From assembly GCF_020085105.1 (NCBI RefSeq), contig NC_058043.1, forward strand, positions 19,582,667 to 19,646,666: a stretch of DNA of 64,000 nucleotides, read 5' to 3'. The stretch is from Siniperca chuatsi. Its lineage: Eukaryota; Chordata; Actinopteri; Centrarchiformes; Sinipercidae. Shown in pieces: positions 28,801-40,999 of the stretch. The notes below the pieces were generated by a model that searched no databases, had not been told where the DNA came from, and worked only from the letters and a program-made list of their open reading frames with translations. Within the stretch, counting starts at the first letter, position 1; every line of letters begins with the position of its first letter. Made by a program: the position numbers and the translations under genes.

Positions 28801-31698
28801 ATTAACATTGTCAAAGGCAGCCCTGTTTGAAGTCCAGTGGGCAGAGATATTGTGGCTGTCACCAAAGAAACACAGCGTAACACATTCAGCAGCGTCTCTC
28901 ACCCAGAGCCCACAGTATAAACAGACAGCAGTTAGTGTGATGATGTCAGGCCTCAGGAGGACGAGGGGAGTCGTCTCTCTCTTACCTCTGAACTTCTTCG
29001 GAGGGTTGTTGAGGTCCCCCGCGTCAGGCTGCACAACACAGCGGTCATCCACCAAGCTATGGATACAGACACATAACATTGTTAATCACATGCAGGTACA
29101 GTACACACACCTGTGGTAACCAGTCAGTCTGTGTTTCGGATGTCTGTGTATTTTGTTTAGTGTATTGTGAATATTTTTGCAAGAACATTATTTATATATA
29201 CTGTCTTATGACTGAATACAATCAGGTTTTCATAATAAAAAGGAGGGCTGCAAGTTGCAATATTTAAGTTATTTTTTCTTGAGCTGAAACAATTAATCAA
29301 TTGAATGAACATCGACTACAACAATTCTAATTAATAATAAACTGGGTTTTGGATTGCTGGTCGAACAAAACAAGACATTTTTTAAAAAAACTTTTGACGT
29401 TTTCCGTCATTTCATAGACCAAACGATTAATCAAGAAAATAATCAGCAGACTATTAATAAAAAAAATTGTTAGTTATCGTTGTTAGTTTATTCATCTCTG
29501 AATTATGTTTTGATTAACCATTTAATGTAGTGAATGTCAAAAAATACTGCAAAATGCCCATCAAAAATGTTCAAACCCAAATGTGATTTAATTTACAATA
29601 ATATAAAAACAAAAGAGTAATTAAAGAAAGTGGTGATGTTAAAATTTGAAATGCAAGTAGCAGCAAAAGTTTTACATTGTTGCTTGATAAATTACTTGAT
29701 AAATTACTTAATGTTGATGTTGACATTTATGGAGATGTACTGAGATTGTTATTTCACTTGGGTATCTGAGCTACTGTATGCCACCACATCTCTGCAATCT
29801 CTGTGGGTTTCTATGTAAACTGGTTTGGGTGGGTGTTAACATAGCAAAAATATTCCAAACAAAAGCTTCTGTATGTACAAAACTCTACTGCTGTTTCCTA
29901 TTTTCATTGAGAGCTCTAGCATAGTTGCAGCGTACTTACAGTACTACCCCACTCTACACAGTAATGAAATAATTCTGGATTAGATGACCTGTGGGCAGGC
30001 TGGAATTTCTGGTGACAAACTTAGCTTTTACTCGCTTAGAATAACACTTGTCTGGACACAGGCCAAATCCCACATCCATTTCAGGCCTTTTCCCGGGGAA
30101 TGTCTACAGTTGTCCAAACAGACCTGTCTACTCCTCCAGTCTGTACACCTCAAGGAACAAGGCTGCAGACTAGGTCAAAAGTGAGAAGTTATACAGTATG
30201 TGTGTGCGGTGATTTGCATGTGTGGATGATGCACAAAACTTGCTAATCCCTGTCAGCTTGGTCAGTCATTAACACGAGTTTAATAGTTGCACCTGTGAAC
30301 AAACAGGACAGGCCCTGCTGAAGGTTCACTGTACAAAGCAGCATTTTTTAACCTTTAATTTGCAAACAGACCCCTCTCTCCATTTACCAAACAGGAGCTG
30401 GGAATGCTGTTCAGCTGGAGAAGTGATAACGCTCAAAGAGTTTTTTTATCTCTTCTCAGTACAGTTTCTTCCTCTAAGGGCAAATGATCTGAAGAAGGCT
30501 GCTGAGTTGGTGGTTGTGCGTGGAGAAGATGGCTCCTGGCCAAAACTGTCATGACAGTAAATATGTGCTCTTGTATGTGTGTGTGTGTCTGTGTGTCTGT
30601 GTGTACGTGGGAAGTGCTGGAACTCGAGAAAGGCCACAATGTCTCTATAGTGACTCAGTCTTTGCTGTAGGTAATTCCATTATTCATGAGCGGGGGGTAC
30701 CTGGACACTGAGCTGATAGTTCTGACAGCATTACTGATGCTATACTGCATACTGGTTTCTACCAGCAAAACATGAATGCAAGCTTTCTCTTATTGCCCCT
30801 CAGAGCAGAGGAAAGATTAAAACATAACAACTGTGAATCATAATTGCATCAGTGATATTTTAGTGATATCTTAAGACCAGTATATCCATGCACCAGGTCG
30901 TTCTGCAATCCCTACAGATAAAGTACATGATCAACATGCATTTTACTATTTTTACTGTGTTCCAAATATGAGGTGGAACTAATGGAGAAAAACTACACAA
31001 TGGTGCTGCGTCTGTGTGGGTGAATGGGTGGCTTGTATATAGAGTTTTACCATTAGAGTACGGTACACAGTGCCACCTCATTGTTTTTTTCCCCCTTCTG
31101 ACTCTGCCCTCCAAACCTACTCCTGCCACACGCTCACAGATACACACACACTTTATCATTTACTGTGCATTTGCCACCCCTATATTTCCTTTTCTTCCAG
31201 CACTATCAGTAGTGGGGTCAGTCATGGCCAAAGCACCACTTCAAAGGCCTCCCCCTGTTATCACAGCTTTGTTCTGGGGGTTAAACTGCAAAATTATACC
31301 CATTGATCTCCCCTTAACTACTTTAACCCATTCTGTCACTGACGGTGGGAAGTTATGCCTGTGACACATGCAAACAAACAAAAAGACACAAACAAACAAA
31401 CAAAACACAATCAAAAAGAAATGCTCTTTCAGATTCCACCAAAATGTGTTTCTCACTAAATCAAACTTTCTAAAAATGGTTAAGAGTTGCCACTACTAGT
31501 GTGACTTTCTTCCTTTCAAATACTGCTCAGCCTGAGTAGAACAGAGAAAAGTATGAAGTGGGCCCACACACACACACATAATGTTCAGCCAGTGAGATGG
31601 ACATACCCCAGGGTGCTGATGAAACCATTGGTGGATCCCTCTGCATACAGGGAGCAGATGTCCCCGATGTGTAGGAAGCTGGACATCTTATCCGACAT
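99..31698 (-). CDS. itpr1: Inositol 1,4,5-trisphosphate receptor type 1, N-terminal two thirds (36 coding exons; gene continues beyond left edge)
   Basis: This encodes the ER membrane channel that releases stored Ca2+ when IP3 binds. I joined 36 exons by GT-AG junctions; their phases agree and give about 1,655 residues from the start ATG (cat at 31696-31698). The order is suppressor domain (about 1-224), IP3-binding core (about 225-577) and the large helical regulatory region with RIH repeats. IP3-contact residues known from mouse IP3R1 are present: R263, T265, G266 and R267 in exon 8, R502, K506 and R509 in exon 14, R566 and K567 in exon 15 (mouse numbers minus 2). The type 1-specific PKA site RRDS (S1589) and the SI cassette identify the paralogue as type 1. 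Channel domain and SII region are outside the window. One extra base in exon 16 breaks the frame (see findings). Known from the family: tetrameric, ER-localised. The a/b ohnologue is unresolved. Confidence 0.97.
327..511 (-). CDS. itpr1: itpr1 coding exon 35 (residues 1544-1605), PKA site exon
   Basis: Encodes [19 protein letters not shown] to RNIIERLQ. It contains NAARRDSVV with S1589, the first of the two PKA/PKG sites that mark type 1 IP3 receptors. Confidence 0.96.
742..862 (-). CDS. itpr1: itpr1 coding exon 34 (residues 1504-1544)
   Basis: Encodes [18 protein letters not shown] to KVLSDV. There is no long open frame around it; it was found by homology and phase (121 bases, phase 0 in and 1 out). 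Confidence 0.94.
1031..1078. repeat. (CA)24 microsatellite
   Basis: Uninterrupted CA dinucleotides in the intron between itpr1 exons 33 and 34. Confidence 0.97.
2197..2325 (-). CDS. itpr1: itpr1 coding exon 33 (residues 1461-1503)
   Basis: 43 codons, [17 protein letters not shown] to SDQSTSLQ. Acceptor GTTTACAG, donor GTATGT. Confidence 0.95.
2431..2556 (-). CDS. itpr1: itpr1 coding exon 32 (residues 1419-1460)
   Basis: 42 codons, [19 protein letters not shown] to NFLVDICR. The open frame runs on past the donor GTAAGG, but the family sequence continues in the next exon. Confidence 0.96.
3128..3379 (-). CDS. itpr1: itpr1 coding exon 31 (residues 1335-1418)
   Basis: 84 codons, [17 protein letters not shown] to THEDCIPE; end of the second RIH domain. 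Donor GTGAGA. Confidence 0.96.
3470..3670 (-). CDS. itpr1: itpr1 coding exon 30 (residues 1268-1334)
   Basis: 67 codons, [18 protein letters not shown] to [10 protein letters not shown]; second RIH domain, nearly identical to mammalian IP3R1. Confidence 0.96.
3790..3915 (-). CDS. itpr1: itpr1 coding exon 29 (residues 1226-1267)
   Basis: 42 codons, [18 protein letters not shown] to INLFLNPG. Matches IP3R1 across [15 protein letters not shown]. Confidence 0.95.
4008..4145 (-). CDS. itpr1: itpr1 coding exon 28 (residues 1180-1225)
   Basis: 46 codons, [20 protein letters not shown] to LLQIPYEK; contains [19 protein letters not shown], the start of the second RIH domain. Confidence 0.95.
4264..4338 (-). 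CDS. itpr1: itpr1 coding exon 27 (residues 1155-1179)
   Basis: 25 codons, [18 protein letters not shown] to RVVKE. Lys/Ser-rich linker before the second RIH region; the tail [12 protein letters not shown] is conserved. Confidence 0.94.
4441..4614 (-). CDS. itpr1: itpr1 coding exon 26 (residues 1097-1154)
   Basis: 58 codons, [19 protein letters not shown] to STESEHKK, phase 0 on both sides. The C-terminal half ([12 protein letters not shown]) is a variable linker in the family. Confidence 0.95.
4816..4981 (-). CDS. itpr1: itpr1 coding exon 25 (residues 1041-1096)
   Basis: Encodes [19 protein letters not shown] to EVLQAFKQ. No long open frame marks it on its own, but all 55 codons match the family and the junctions fit. 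Confidence 0.95.
5066..5120 (-). CDS. itpr1: itpr1 coding exon 24 (residues 1023-1041)
   Basis: A 55-base exon encoding [17 protein letters not shown], identical to mammalian IP3R1 over this length. Acceptor TTTATTCCAG, donor GTAATC. Confidence 0.95.
5209..5341 (-). CDS. itpr1: itpr1 coding exon 23 (residues 979-1023)
   Basis: Encodes [20 protein letters not shown] to GPNNMP. The acceptor CATGTAG is short, but the translation matches IP3R1 from its first codon. Confidence 0.94.
5459..5649 (-). CDS. itpr1: itpr1 coding exon 22 (residues 915-978)
   Basis: Encodes [20 protein letters not shown] to KLKIIEILQ, with a Ser/Asn-rich variable stretch [11 protein letters not shown] in the middle. Donor GTGAAG. 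Confidence 0.95.
5734..5887 (-). CDS. itpr1: itpr1 coding exon 21 (residues 864-915)
   Basis: Encodes [20 protein letters not shown] to KEDESK. Its end is where mammalian IP3R1 can carry the nine-residue SIII insert. The intron that follows is only 84 bases long. Confidence 0.95.
5994..6135 (-). CDS. itpr1: itpr1 coding exon 20 (residues 816-863)
   Basis: Encodes [17 protein letters not shown] to EKNKLTFE. Acceptor CTTCTTGTAG, donor GTCAGT. Confidence 0.94.
6250..6501 (-). CDS. itpr1: itpr1 coding exon 19 (residues 732-816)
   Basis: Encodes [19 protein letters not shown] to [10 protein letters not shown], highly conserved helical domain. Donor GTGCGT is less usual but the next exon continues in frame (D-YDNDG). 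Confidence 0.95.
6743..6937 (-). CDS. itpr1: itpr1 coding exon 18 (residues 667-732)
   Basis: Encodes [17 protein letters not shown] to QEVISYY, with the acidic run [13 protein letters not shown] seen in IP3R1. The segment after FEIEG is the most divergent part. Phase fits both neighbours. Confidence 0.95.
7150..7400. repeat. Degenerate GGGCTGCA...ATTAATC-type MITE
   Basis: Begins AGGGCTGCAGTTAACAG and has scattered GATTAATC units, the look of a hAT-derived repeat very common in fish. A second worn copy is at 29,255-29,500. Lies in an itpr1 intron. Confidence 0.5.
7636..7755 (-). CDS. itpr1: itpr1 coding exon 17 (residues 627-667)
   Basis: Encodes [20 protein letters not shown] to NADILIET. 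The acceptor sits directly against a (CA)n run, so its upstream pyrimidine tract on the coding strand is a (TG)n tract. Donor GTGAGT. Confidence 0.95.
7760..7806. repeat. (CA)n microsatellite next to itpr1 exon 17
   Basis: About 23 CA units, with the exon's acceptor (at 7756-7757) only a few bases from the repeat, so length changes could touch its splicing. Confidence 0.97.
8287..8460 (-). CDS. itpr1: itpr1 coding exon 16 (residues 570-627), carries a +1 frameshift
   Basis: Encodes [19 protein letters not shown] to NNRKLLEK. The homologous reading then continues [20 protein letters not shown] only after moving one base. The exon is 174 bases where phase with exons 15 and 17 requires 173. The extra base lies in the run of three T at 8350-8352 (plus strand). 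As written, the frame runs into a stop (TAG) at 8314-8316 after 11 foreign codons. Both splice sites (CCCACAG acceptor, GTTCGT donor) look normal. Confidence 0.93.
9103..9261 (-). CDS. itpr1: itpr1 coding exon 15 (residues 517-569)
   Basis: 53 codons, [19 protein letters not shown] to QQDYRKNQ. R566 and K567 correspond to the IP3 contacts R568 and K569 of mouse IP3R1. Last exon of the ligand-binding core. Confidence 0.96.
9475..9616 (-). CDS. itpr1: itpr1 coding exon 14 (residues 469-516), IP3-binding alpha domain
   Basis: Encodes [17 protein letters not shown] to NILKQ. The motif [11 protein letters not shown] supplies R502, K506 and R509, equivalent to mouse R504, K508 and R511, the main basic residues that hold IP3. 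Compared with mammalian IP3R1 the stretch [17 protein letters not shown] is changed, but the ligand residues are kept. Confidence 0.96.
9716..9876 (-). CDS. itpr1: itpr1 coding exon 13 (residues 416-469)
   Basis: Encodes [19 protein letters not shown] to KGTITQNER, the linker from the beta to the alpha part of the IP3-binding core. Donor GTATAA is weak but the phase fits exon 14. Confidence 0.95.
10282..10381 (-). CDS. itpr1: itpr1 coding exon 12 (residues 382-415)
   Basis: Encodes [18 protein letters not shown] to EEEKPVMLR. Acceptor TGTTTTCAG, donor GTGAGT; phase 2 in, phase 0 out. Confidence 0.95.
10860..11205. mobile_element. MITE-like dispersed repeat with internal hairpin, in itpr1 intron
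   Basis: Arms 10871-10912 and 10934-10976 are inverted copies (AAGATAATCTACAG / CTGTGGATTATCTT type) around a 21-base loop. The sequence after it up to CTGTCCCTTTAAA near 11,204 looks like a repeat I recognise as widespread in percomorph fish. It has no coding capacity. Confidence 0.6.
11643..11797 (-). CDS. itpr1: itpr1 coding exon 11 (residues 331-382)
   Basis: Encodes [14 protein letters not shown] to [13 protein letters not shown], with [19 protein letters not shown] as the conserved core of the IP3-binding beta domain. Ends in phase 2 before donor GTAGGA. Confidence 0.95.
13004..13048 (-). CDS. itpr1: itpr1 coding exon 10: SI alternative-splice cassette (residues 316-330)
   Basis: A 45-base exon of exactly 15 codons ([15 protein letters not shown]) with a good acceptor (TTTCCGCAG) and donor (GTAAGT). 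It sits at the place, and has the length, of the SI segment of mammalian IP3R1 (15 residues at 318-332, acidic EEECLE core). Being phase 0 at both ends it can be skipped without changing the frame. Alternative use is inferred from the mammalian gene, not seen here. Confidence 0.92.
13350..13445 (-). CDS. itpr1: itpr1 coding exon 9 (residues 284-315)
   Basis: 32 codons, [20 protein letters not shown] to HYLAAE, phase 0 on both sides. This is the exon directly before the SI cassette. Confidence 0.95.
13668..13814 (-). CDS. itpr1: itpr1 coding exon 8 (residues 235-283), IP3-binding beta domain
   Basis: 49 codons, [17 protein letters not shown] to ALWEIE. It contains [10 protein letters not shown], whose R263, T265, G266 and R267 correspond to the IP3 phosphate contacts R265, T267, G268 and R269 of mouse IP3R1. 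Donor GTGAGG. Confidence 0.96.
13953..14036 (-). CDS. itpr1: itpr1 coding exon 7 (residues 207-234)
   Basis: 28 codons, [18 protein letters not shown] to ILKG. This crosses the boundary from the suppressor domain into the IP3-binding core. Donor GTTTGT. Confidence 0.94.
14674..14772 (-). CDS. itpr1: itpr1 coding exon 6 (residues 174-206)
   Basis: 33 codons, [20 protein letters not shown] to PGCNE, phase 0 on both sides; acceptor GTGATTGCAG, donor GTTTGG. Confidence 0.95.
15070..16108 (+). mobile_element. Truncated L2-type LINE, 3' end, antisense within itpr1 intron
   Basis: Between itpr1 exons 5 and 6, the plus strand encodes remnants of the reverse-transcriptase ORF C terminus ([19 protein letters not shown], then [15 protein letters not shown] and [11 protein letters not shown], with breaks). 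It is followed by a long 3' UTR ending TATAAATAAAATTGACTTGACT, the usual tail of these fish elements. 5' truncated and dead. Confidence 0.75.
16819..16977 (-). CDS. itpr1: itpr1 coding exon 5 (residues 121-173)
   Basis: 53 codons, [15 protein letters not shown] to [10 protein letters not shown], phase 0 on both sides, donor GTGAGT. This carries a MIR-type beta-trefoil strand set of the suppressor domain. Confidence 0.96.
17704..17790 (-). CDS. itpr1: itpr1 coding exon 4 (residues 92-120)
   Basis: 29 codons, [11 protein letters not shown] to [10 protein letters not shown], phase 0 on both sides, acceptor TGCATTCCAG. Part of the suppressor domain (the arm region that contacts neighbouring subunits in known structures). 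Confidence 0.95.
18433..18542 (-). CDS. itpr1: itpr1 coding exon 3 (residues 55-91)
   Basis: Encodes [19 protein letters not shown] and on to LLNKLH. The stretch KPGGNTDTV is two residues shorter than mammalian KPGANSTTDAV, which sets the -2 numbering offset used here. Separated from exon 2 by the largest intron, about 10.4 kb. Confidence 0.95.
20840..21060 (+). repeat. Dispersed repeat copy, inverted relative to 26,260-26,620
   Basis: Shares TCTGTGGCTCTG, ATCATCAGGGTTAT and AAAAGTCAGGATATC blocks, in the same order, with the reverse complement of 26,260-26,620. Both lie in the same itpr1 intron. Confidence 0.6.
21069..21195 (+). mobile_element. Truncated hAT-like MITE
   Basis: Begins GTTCGACATTCTGGGAAATAC and continues CACTCTCATGTCTGTCTG to CTACAGCCAGCAG, the first part of a repeat whose longer copies lie at 54,415 and 57,280. 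Lies in the large itpr1 intron. Confidence 0.65.
21272..21383. repeat. CAAGTCTC minisatellite-like tandem repeat
   Basis: Irregular repeats of TCAAGTCTC/AGTCAAGTC units. Such arrays are frequent in fish introns. Confidence 0.6.
26260..26620 (-). repeat. Dispersed repeat copy, inverted relative to 20,840-21,060
   Basis: The longer and better kept copy of the family described at 20,840. A short minus-strand open frame through it is not a gene. Confidence 0.6.
26690..26885 (+). mobile_element. LINE ORF2 C-terminal fragment
   Basis: A translated stretch [16 protein letters not shown] to [18 protein letters not shown] resembles the C-terminal end of Rex1/L2-like reverse-transcriptase proteins ([12 protein letters not shown] motif). 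It is a short remnant in the large itpr1 intron. Confidence 0.6.
27855..27879. repeat. (AC)n microsatellite
   Basis: About 12 units, itpr1 intron. Confidence 0.95.
28753..28799. repeat. (CA)n microsatellite
   Basis: About 23 CA units in the large itpr1 intron, roughly 190 bases from exon 2. Confidence 0.97.
28986..29056 (-). CDS. itpr1: itpr1 coding exon 2 (residues 31-55)
   Basis: Begins in [10 protein letters not shown] and ends NNPPKKFR, part of the beta-trefoil suppressor domain. Acceptor TATCCATAG and donor GTAAGAG are clear; 71 bases restore phase with exon 3. Confidence 0.95.
29255..29500. repeat. Degenerate GATTAATC-type MITE, second copy
   Basis: Contains AACAATTAATCAATTG and AAACGATTAATCAAG in an A/T-rich stretch. 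Resembles the copy at 7,150-7,400. Confidence 0.45.
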
Positions 31699-31720
31699 GT
31701 CTGACACACACAGGGAACAC
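31607..31720 (-). CDS. itpr1: itpr1 exon with start codon (coding exon 1, residues 1-31)
   Basis: Translates as [15 protein letters not shown] and onward, the near-invariant IP3R1 N terminus. The exon carries 22 bases of 5' UTR (31699-31720) behind an acceptor ending CTGCTCTAG, so at least one noncoding exon must lie further right. Donor is GTATGT; it ends in phase 2 (last coding base 31607). Confidence 0.96.
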
Positions 31721-32758
31721 CTAGAGCAGAGGAAAGGAGTAAAAATGAGTAAGCCTATAAATCACATACACAGTATAATTTACTCACATTGTGTTCCTAA
31801 TATCAGACATGTTATTATCACAAAAGTCTAAAAAGCAGCAGAAGCATCTTTATTTTAAATTATATCGTGATAATATTTGCAATGGTTTACATCTATTCAG
31901 ATTCACCTATGCAACACCACTGATGGATTCCCATAGTTATTGACTCTTTGTCTGCGAATTTCAGTTTGCATTTGCAGATATGAGCACGTCAGTACACTCA
32001 CTCAATACTCACACACAAATTCATGTAGCTACAGAGTTCCCAGTTAGATGGCAGTGCCATTTTAAAAGAAAGGGATCCCTGAGAGGTCCAGACTATACTG
32101 ACCCTACTACCATGGTTGCAAGGATTTGCATAGAAGCTGCAGGAAAAAAAGTTGGATGTTTACTGTAACCTGTTTGTGTTGTGGTTTAGGGCTGGACAGT
32201 TAATGATTAGGAGCTGCAGCTACCAGGAAGGAAATGCACCTGCAACAGGTCATAGCCGCTGAGGCTGATATGTGGGCACTGCAGGTCCACTTCACTCGGG
32301 TTATCTGCCTGTTTTTTTGAAGCACTGCCTCTCACAGGTCGATAAATCATTAAAGAAAAACAACAAAAAAACTTGTAACGGCTGCAAGCCTAAAGTAATG
32401 ACATAAGTGATAAAATTGGCAGCTATTAAACAGCAAAAACTCACATCTTCCTTACAGGCCTGTTCATCTGGCCACTAAAACACACATGAAACTTGCGTAA
32501 ACGCGTCCGATGGAAGGCTGTCATTTTAATCGGCATCCGCAATCACAGTTTCACAGCTTACATTGGAATCAGATTTGTTGTCTTGGCTGTTGTTGGTCAC
32601 TACTGTGTAAACGAAGACCTCACAAGGATTGGTCATGAGCTGTGAGCATTTTGTTAACCATTTAAGGAGAGCGAACTAAATCGTTTTTCCTCCGCTGCGG
32701 GAAGATAGAGATAGGAAGAGAGGATGGTAAACTGGACAAGTTGTGCGCTCAACTTTAC

Positions 32759-32960
32759 CTCGGTTGTGGAAAACGCTCCGGTGTTCAACTCTCTCTGGAC
32801 CGGCTAAGACAACATGACTGTGGCTCTCCTCTTCACCGGGGCCGAGGGTGAGATCCAGCCGTCAGCGACTGTAATAATCCACTTTTCTTTTTGACAGCTC
32901 TATCACCTTTCCGCGCCTGTCGGTGCTCCCCGGGCTGTGTTCACTGAGGCAGGCAGCACA
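32759..32960 (-). promoter_or_regulatory. itpr1: Candidate itpr1 noncoding first exon and promoter
   Basis: The start-codon exon has an acceptor 22 bases upstream of the ATG, so a 5' noncoding exon is needed. On the minus strand a donor CCGAG|GTAAAG ends a candidate exon at 32759, inside a relatively CpG-rich stretch (about 32,640-32,960) between the two divergent genes. The 5' limit is a guess. Transcript data would decide. Confidence 0.35.
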
Positions 32961-32992
32961 CTGGCTGGCTGAGCTGCCTGGCTCACTGCCAC

Positions 32993-33020
32993 TTCTTCTT
33001 CTTCTTCTTCTTCTTCTTCT
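32993..33020. repeat. (CTT)n microsatellite between itpr1 and sumf1
   Basis: About nine CTT units in the shared upstream region. Confidence 0.95.
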
Positions 33021-33371
33021 CAAGCGGCCGTAGTGTTGATAGCTGGGAAATGATGTCCATGTGGTCCCATCCTACCACCAAGGAAATCCAAGCTGTAGCA
33101 TCCCTCCCAGCGTGGAGCCTTGATTTATATGATGCAGGAAAAAAAGTCTCTTGTCTGATATAAACTATCAAACAGCAGTATTTATGTTTTTTTAACAATT
33201 GTTTGAATTATATTTTCAAGCAAGTGATTTTATTTACATTAACTGCCATCTGCTATATTTACACGCTGTCGACAATTATAATTTGCAATTTAATCTGAAG
33301 TTTTAATAGAAATAAAATACAAATATTCACTTCGGGCAGGAAAGAGTTACATTTTGTTACGTTGCAGGCAG

Positions 33372-33446
33372 CTGACTGACCACGTGACTTTGCGGAAGTG
33401 AGAGTAGTAACAAACATGAGCAGATCTTGAGCCGAGTCTTGCAGGA
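33372..33446 (+). promoter_or_regulatory. sumf1: sumf1 proximal promoter: CLEAR-like E-box and ETS motif
   Basis: An ACCACGTGAC element (33379-33388) matches nine of ten bases of the CLEAR consensus GTCACGTGAC bound by TFEB/TFE3, and GCGGAAGTGA (33392-33401) is a textbook ETS/GABP site. They lie about 45-70 bases before the start codon, with no TATA box. This layout is common in TATA-less housekeeping promoters; binding is inferred. A five-codon upstream ORF (33415-33429) lies between the motifs and the start. Confidence 0.5.
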
Positions 33447-38921
<5,475 letters not shown>

Positions 38922-39300
38922 CCTGACCTGCTTGTCTTAAACACACAATTATTTCTACCAGCTCCTCAGTGTTGATTGCAGAGTAAACCAATGAAAGGAA
39001 TTTAACATAGACTTTCTTATGTGCCATCTCATTAGCGTGCAAAGATGGTGTCAAAAAAGGGCCTCAAACTGTTTGAGAATATCTCACCTTCCAGCAGATA
39101 TTCTCAGAAATGTAAAATGTTATAACTATATTTTTTAAATGTTTTTTCATAAGAAATGAAGAGAAAACATTGTTTTTGAGAGCACTGAATAACTCAAGTC
39201 ATTGTTAATGCTTGGGTCAAAGACATTTTCAGTGGCAAAGATCAGTGTGGTCTTGTAAATAAATATAAAAAAAAACTTCTTTGCACACAGGTTGTCAATA
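38922..39300 (+). other. sumf1: sumf1 3' UTR with polyadenylation signal
   Basis: AATAAA at 39258-39263, about 340 bases after the stop and in an A/T-rich context, is the first good poly(A) signal. The end of the transcript just beyond it is inferred. Confidence 0.55.
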
Positions 39301-39401
39301 TCAGCAAACAGCTGGCTAAGATACAGACTGAAAGTGTATGTAAACTATACAGTCGATGTATAATGACACTGGAATTGCTGTAAAATGACTGTAAAGTATT
39401 G

Positions 39402-40487
39402 GGTAGCACTTTAATTACAGCTCTGTAATAACATAGTAATAGTGGGGTAATAGTTGATAATAAAGAGGTAATAATAAAGTGCTACATGTAATAACCAGGT
39501 AATAGCTTGGTATTAACAATGTTCATGTATATCTGGGTAATATTAGACTGAAATGTATGTAACAGGGTAATAAGGGGCCAAAACAAAGGGTACTAATGGG
39601 GAAACACATTTGAAGATAGCAATGAGGCAAAACTATTTAGTAATAGTATAGTAATATTTTGGTAACAATATGAAAACCTAACAATAAAATGGTTATCAGT
39701 GCAAAATTTGGATTAAAAAATGGAAATATGGTGACATGGGGTATTAACCCGATGATAATAATGAGGTAATATGTTGATGTTTTCACAATATTATAGGCTG
39801 CTATCAGCGTAATACCTTCAAAATTACATGAAAATTCTTGGAAGTCAAAATTGGTAATTGCCATATTATAATGCTGAAATTCATCGTCCCTTATGTTCCA
39901 AACATTCCCTTTTGTTTCAAGGTAATACTATACAAATGATATGTTTAATGCTGTGACTTGTTACCTGGAAACACTTATGGTAGTTTCTGTGTAATAACCA
40001 GATAGTAGGGCTGCAAAATGCTAAACTACCTGTTTCCATTTAATTTCATGGTAAAGAGGCATAATGATTACTTATATTACGATGATAGTAGCCTATAATA
40101 TTGTGAAAAACTCAAACTTTATTACCTCATTATTATCAGGTTATTAATGTCACCATAATTACCATTTTTTTATCCAAATAGTGCACTGATATAACCATTT
40201 TATATATAACTATTTTATTATATTACTATACTATTACTAAATAGTTTTGCCTCATTGCTACCTTCAAATGTGTTTCCCCTTTATTACCCTTTGTTTTTGG
40301 GCCCCTTATTACCTTGTTACATAAATTTCAGTCTAATATTACCCAGCTATACTCATTGTTAATACCAAGCTATTACCTGGTTATTATACTTTGGTCATTA
40401 CATGGTATCACTTAATTATTACCTCTTTATTAGCAGACTATTACCCCACTATTACCATCTTATTACCAAGCTGTAATGTAAAGTGCT
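39402..40487. mobile_element. Foldback (inverted-repeat) DNA element, 1.09 kb, with 8-bp direct repeats
   Basis: The left half and the reverse complement of the right half align over about 400 bases each (rich in GGTAATA units), around a less paired centre. The ends read GGTAGCACTTTAATTACAG and, reverse-complemented, AGCACTTTACATTACAG. AAGTATTG flanks both sides (39394-39401 and 40488-40495), an 8-bp duplication such as hAT elements make. It has no ORF, so it is non-autonomous. The two outermost bases on the left are not matched on the right. Confidence 0.8.
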
Positions 40488-40999
40488 AAGTATTGAAATA
40501 TAATTTTTGCAAACAGTGATAAATCTGTCAAATGGGATCCTAAACAATCCCATTTGTCTTTCTCTTTGAATTTCTTAATTTGCAATAATAAAAAACTAAC
40601 CAAATGACTAATGTGACTCAGAATGTTACACTGAATTTATATGGGAGACTTTAGGTTTCATTAATTGATGCTAAACCTCAGTGTGCTACTTTGCTGTGTT
40701 TTATCATTTCTGACTTCTAAAACAACCATGTTACAGGTTTAAGATGTAGTTGTAGTGTATAGCATCCACCAGAGGGCAGCACATGCTCAAATATCTATGT
40801 ATTTGTCTATTAAAAGAGTATATGTACATGTTTGTACCTACTCATATTGACAAGGTAAGCTGACACAGTATAAGCTCTGTCTGTAAGGATCGTTCACAGA
40901 GTACTGTGCTGATTCAGTCACTTTTGGACTGAGATAGGCTTAAGTTCTTCAAAGACAGCTGATTTAGAATCCACATGAAACCAGCAGCATGTATCACCA

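Larger units (their letters stand above)
18543..28985 (-). other. itpr1: itpr1 intron between coding exons 2 and 3 (10.4 kb)
   Basis: No exon or other gene that I can support. It holds an AG-rich tract at 19,570-20,040, short GT runs near 19,116, a truncated hAT-like MITE (21,069-21,195), a CAAGTCTC-type tandem repeat (21,272-21,383), a pair of related repeats in opposite orientation (20,840-21,060 and 26,260-26,620), a LINE tail fragment (26,690-26,885), and CA runs at 27,855 and 28,753. Confidence 0.85.

Noticed and set aside
28610..29119. Longest open frame in the big itpr1 intron (169 codons, plus strand)
   Set aside because: It exists because a (CA)n run has no stops, and it crosses antisense through itpr1 exon 2. 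No family resemblance.
99..31698. Assignment to itpr2 or itpr3
   Set aside because: The SI cassette, the RRDS PKA site and the neighbours sumf1 and lrrn1 all point to type 1.
32813..32848. Short plus-strand start MTVALLFTGAEG followed by a GTGAGA donor, a possible alternative sumf1 first exon
   Set aside because: sumf1 exon 1 at 33,447 already gives a signal peptide and the CGC motif; there is no homology for the alternative peptide.
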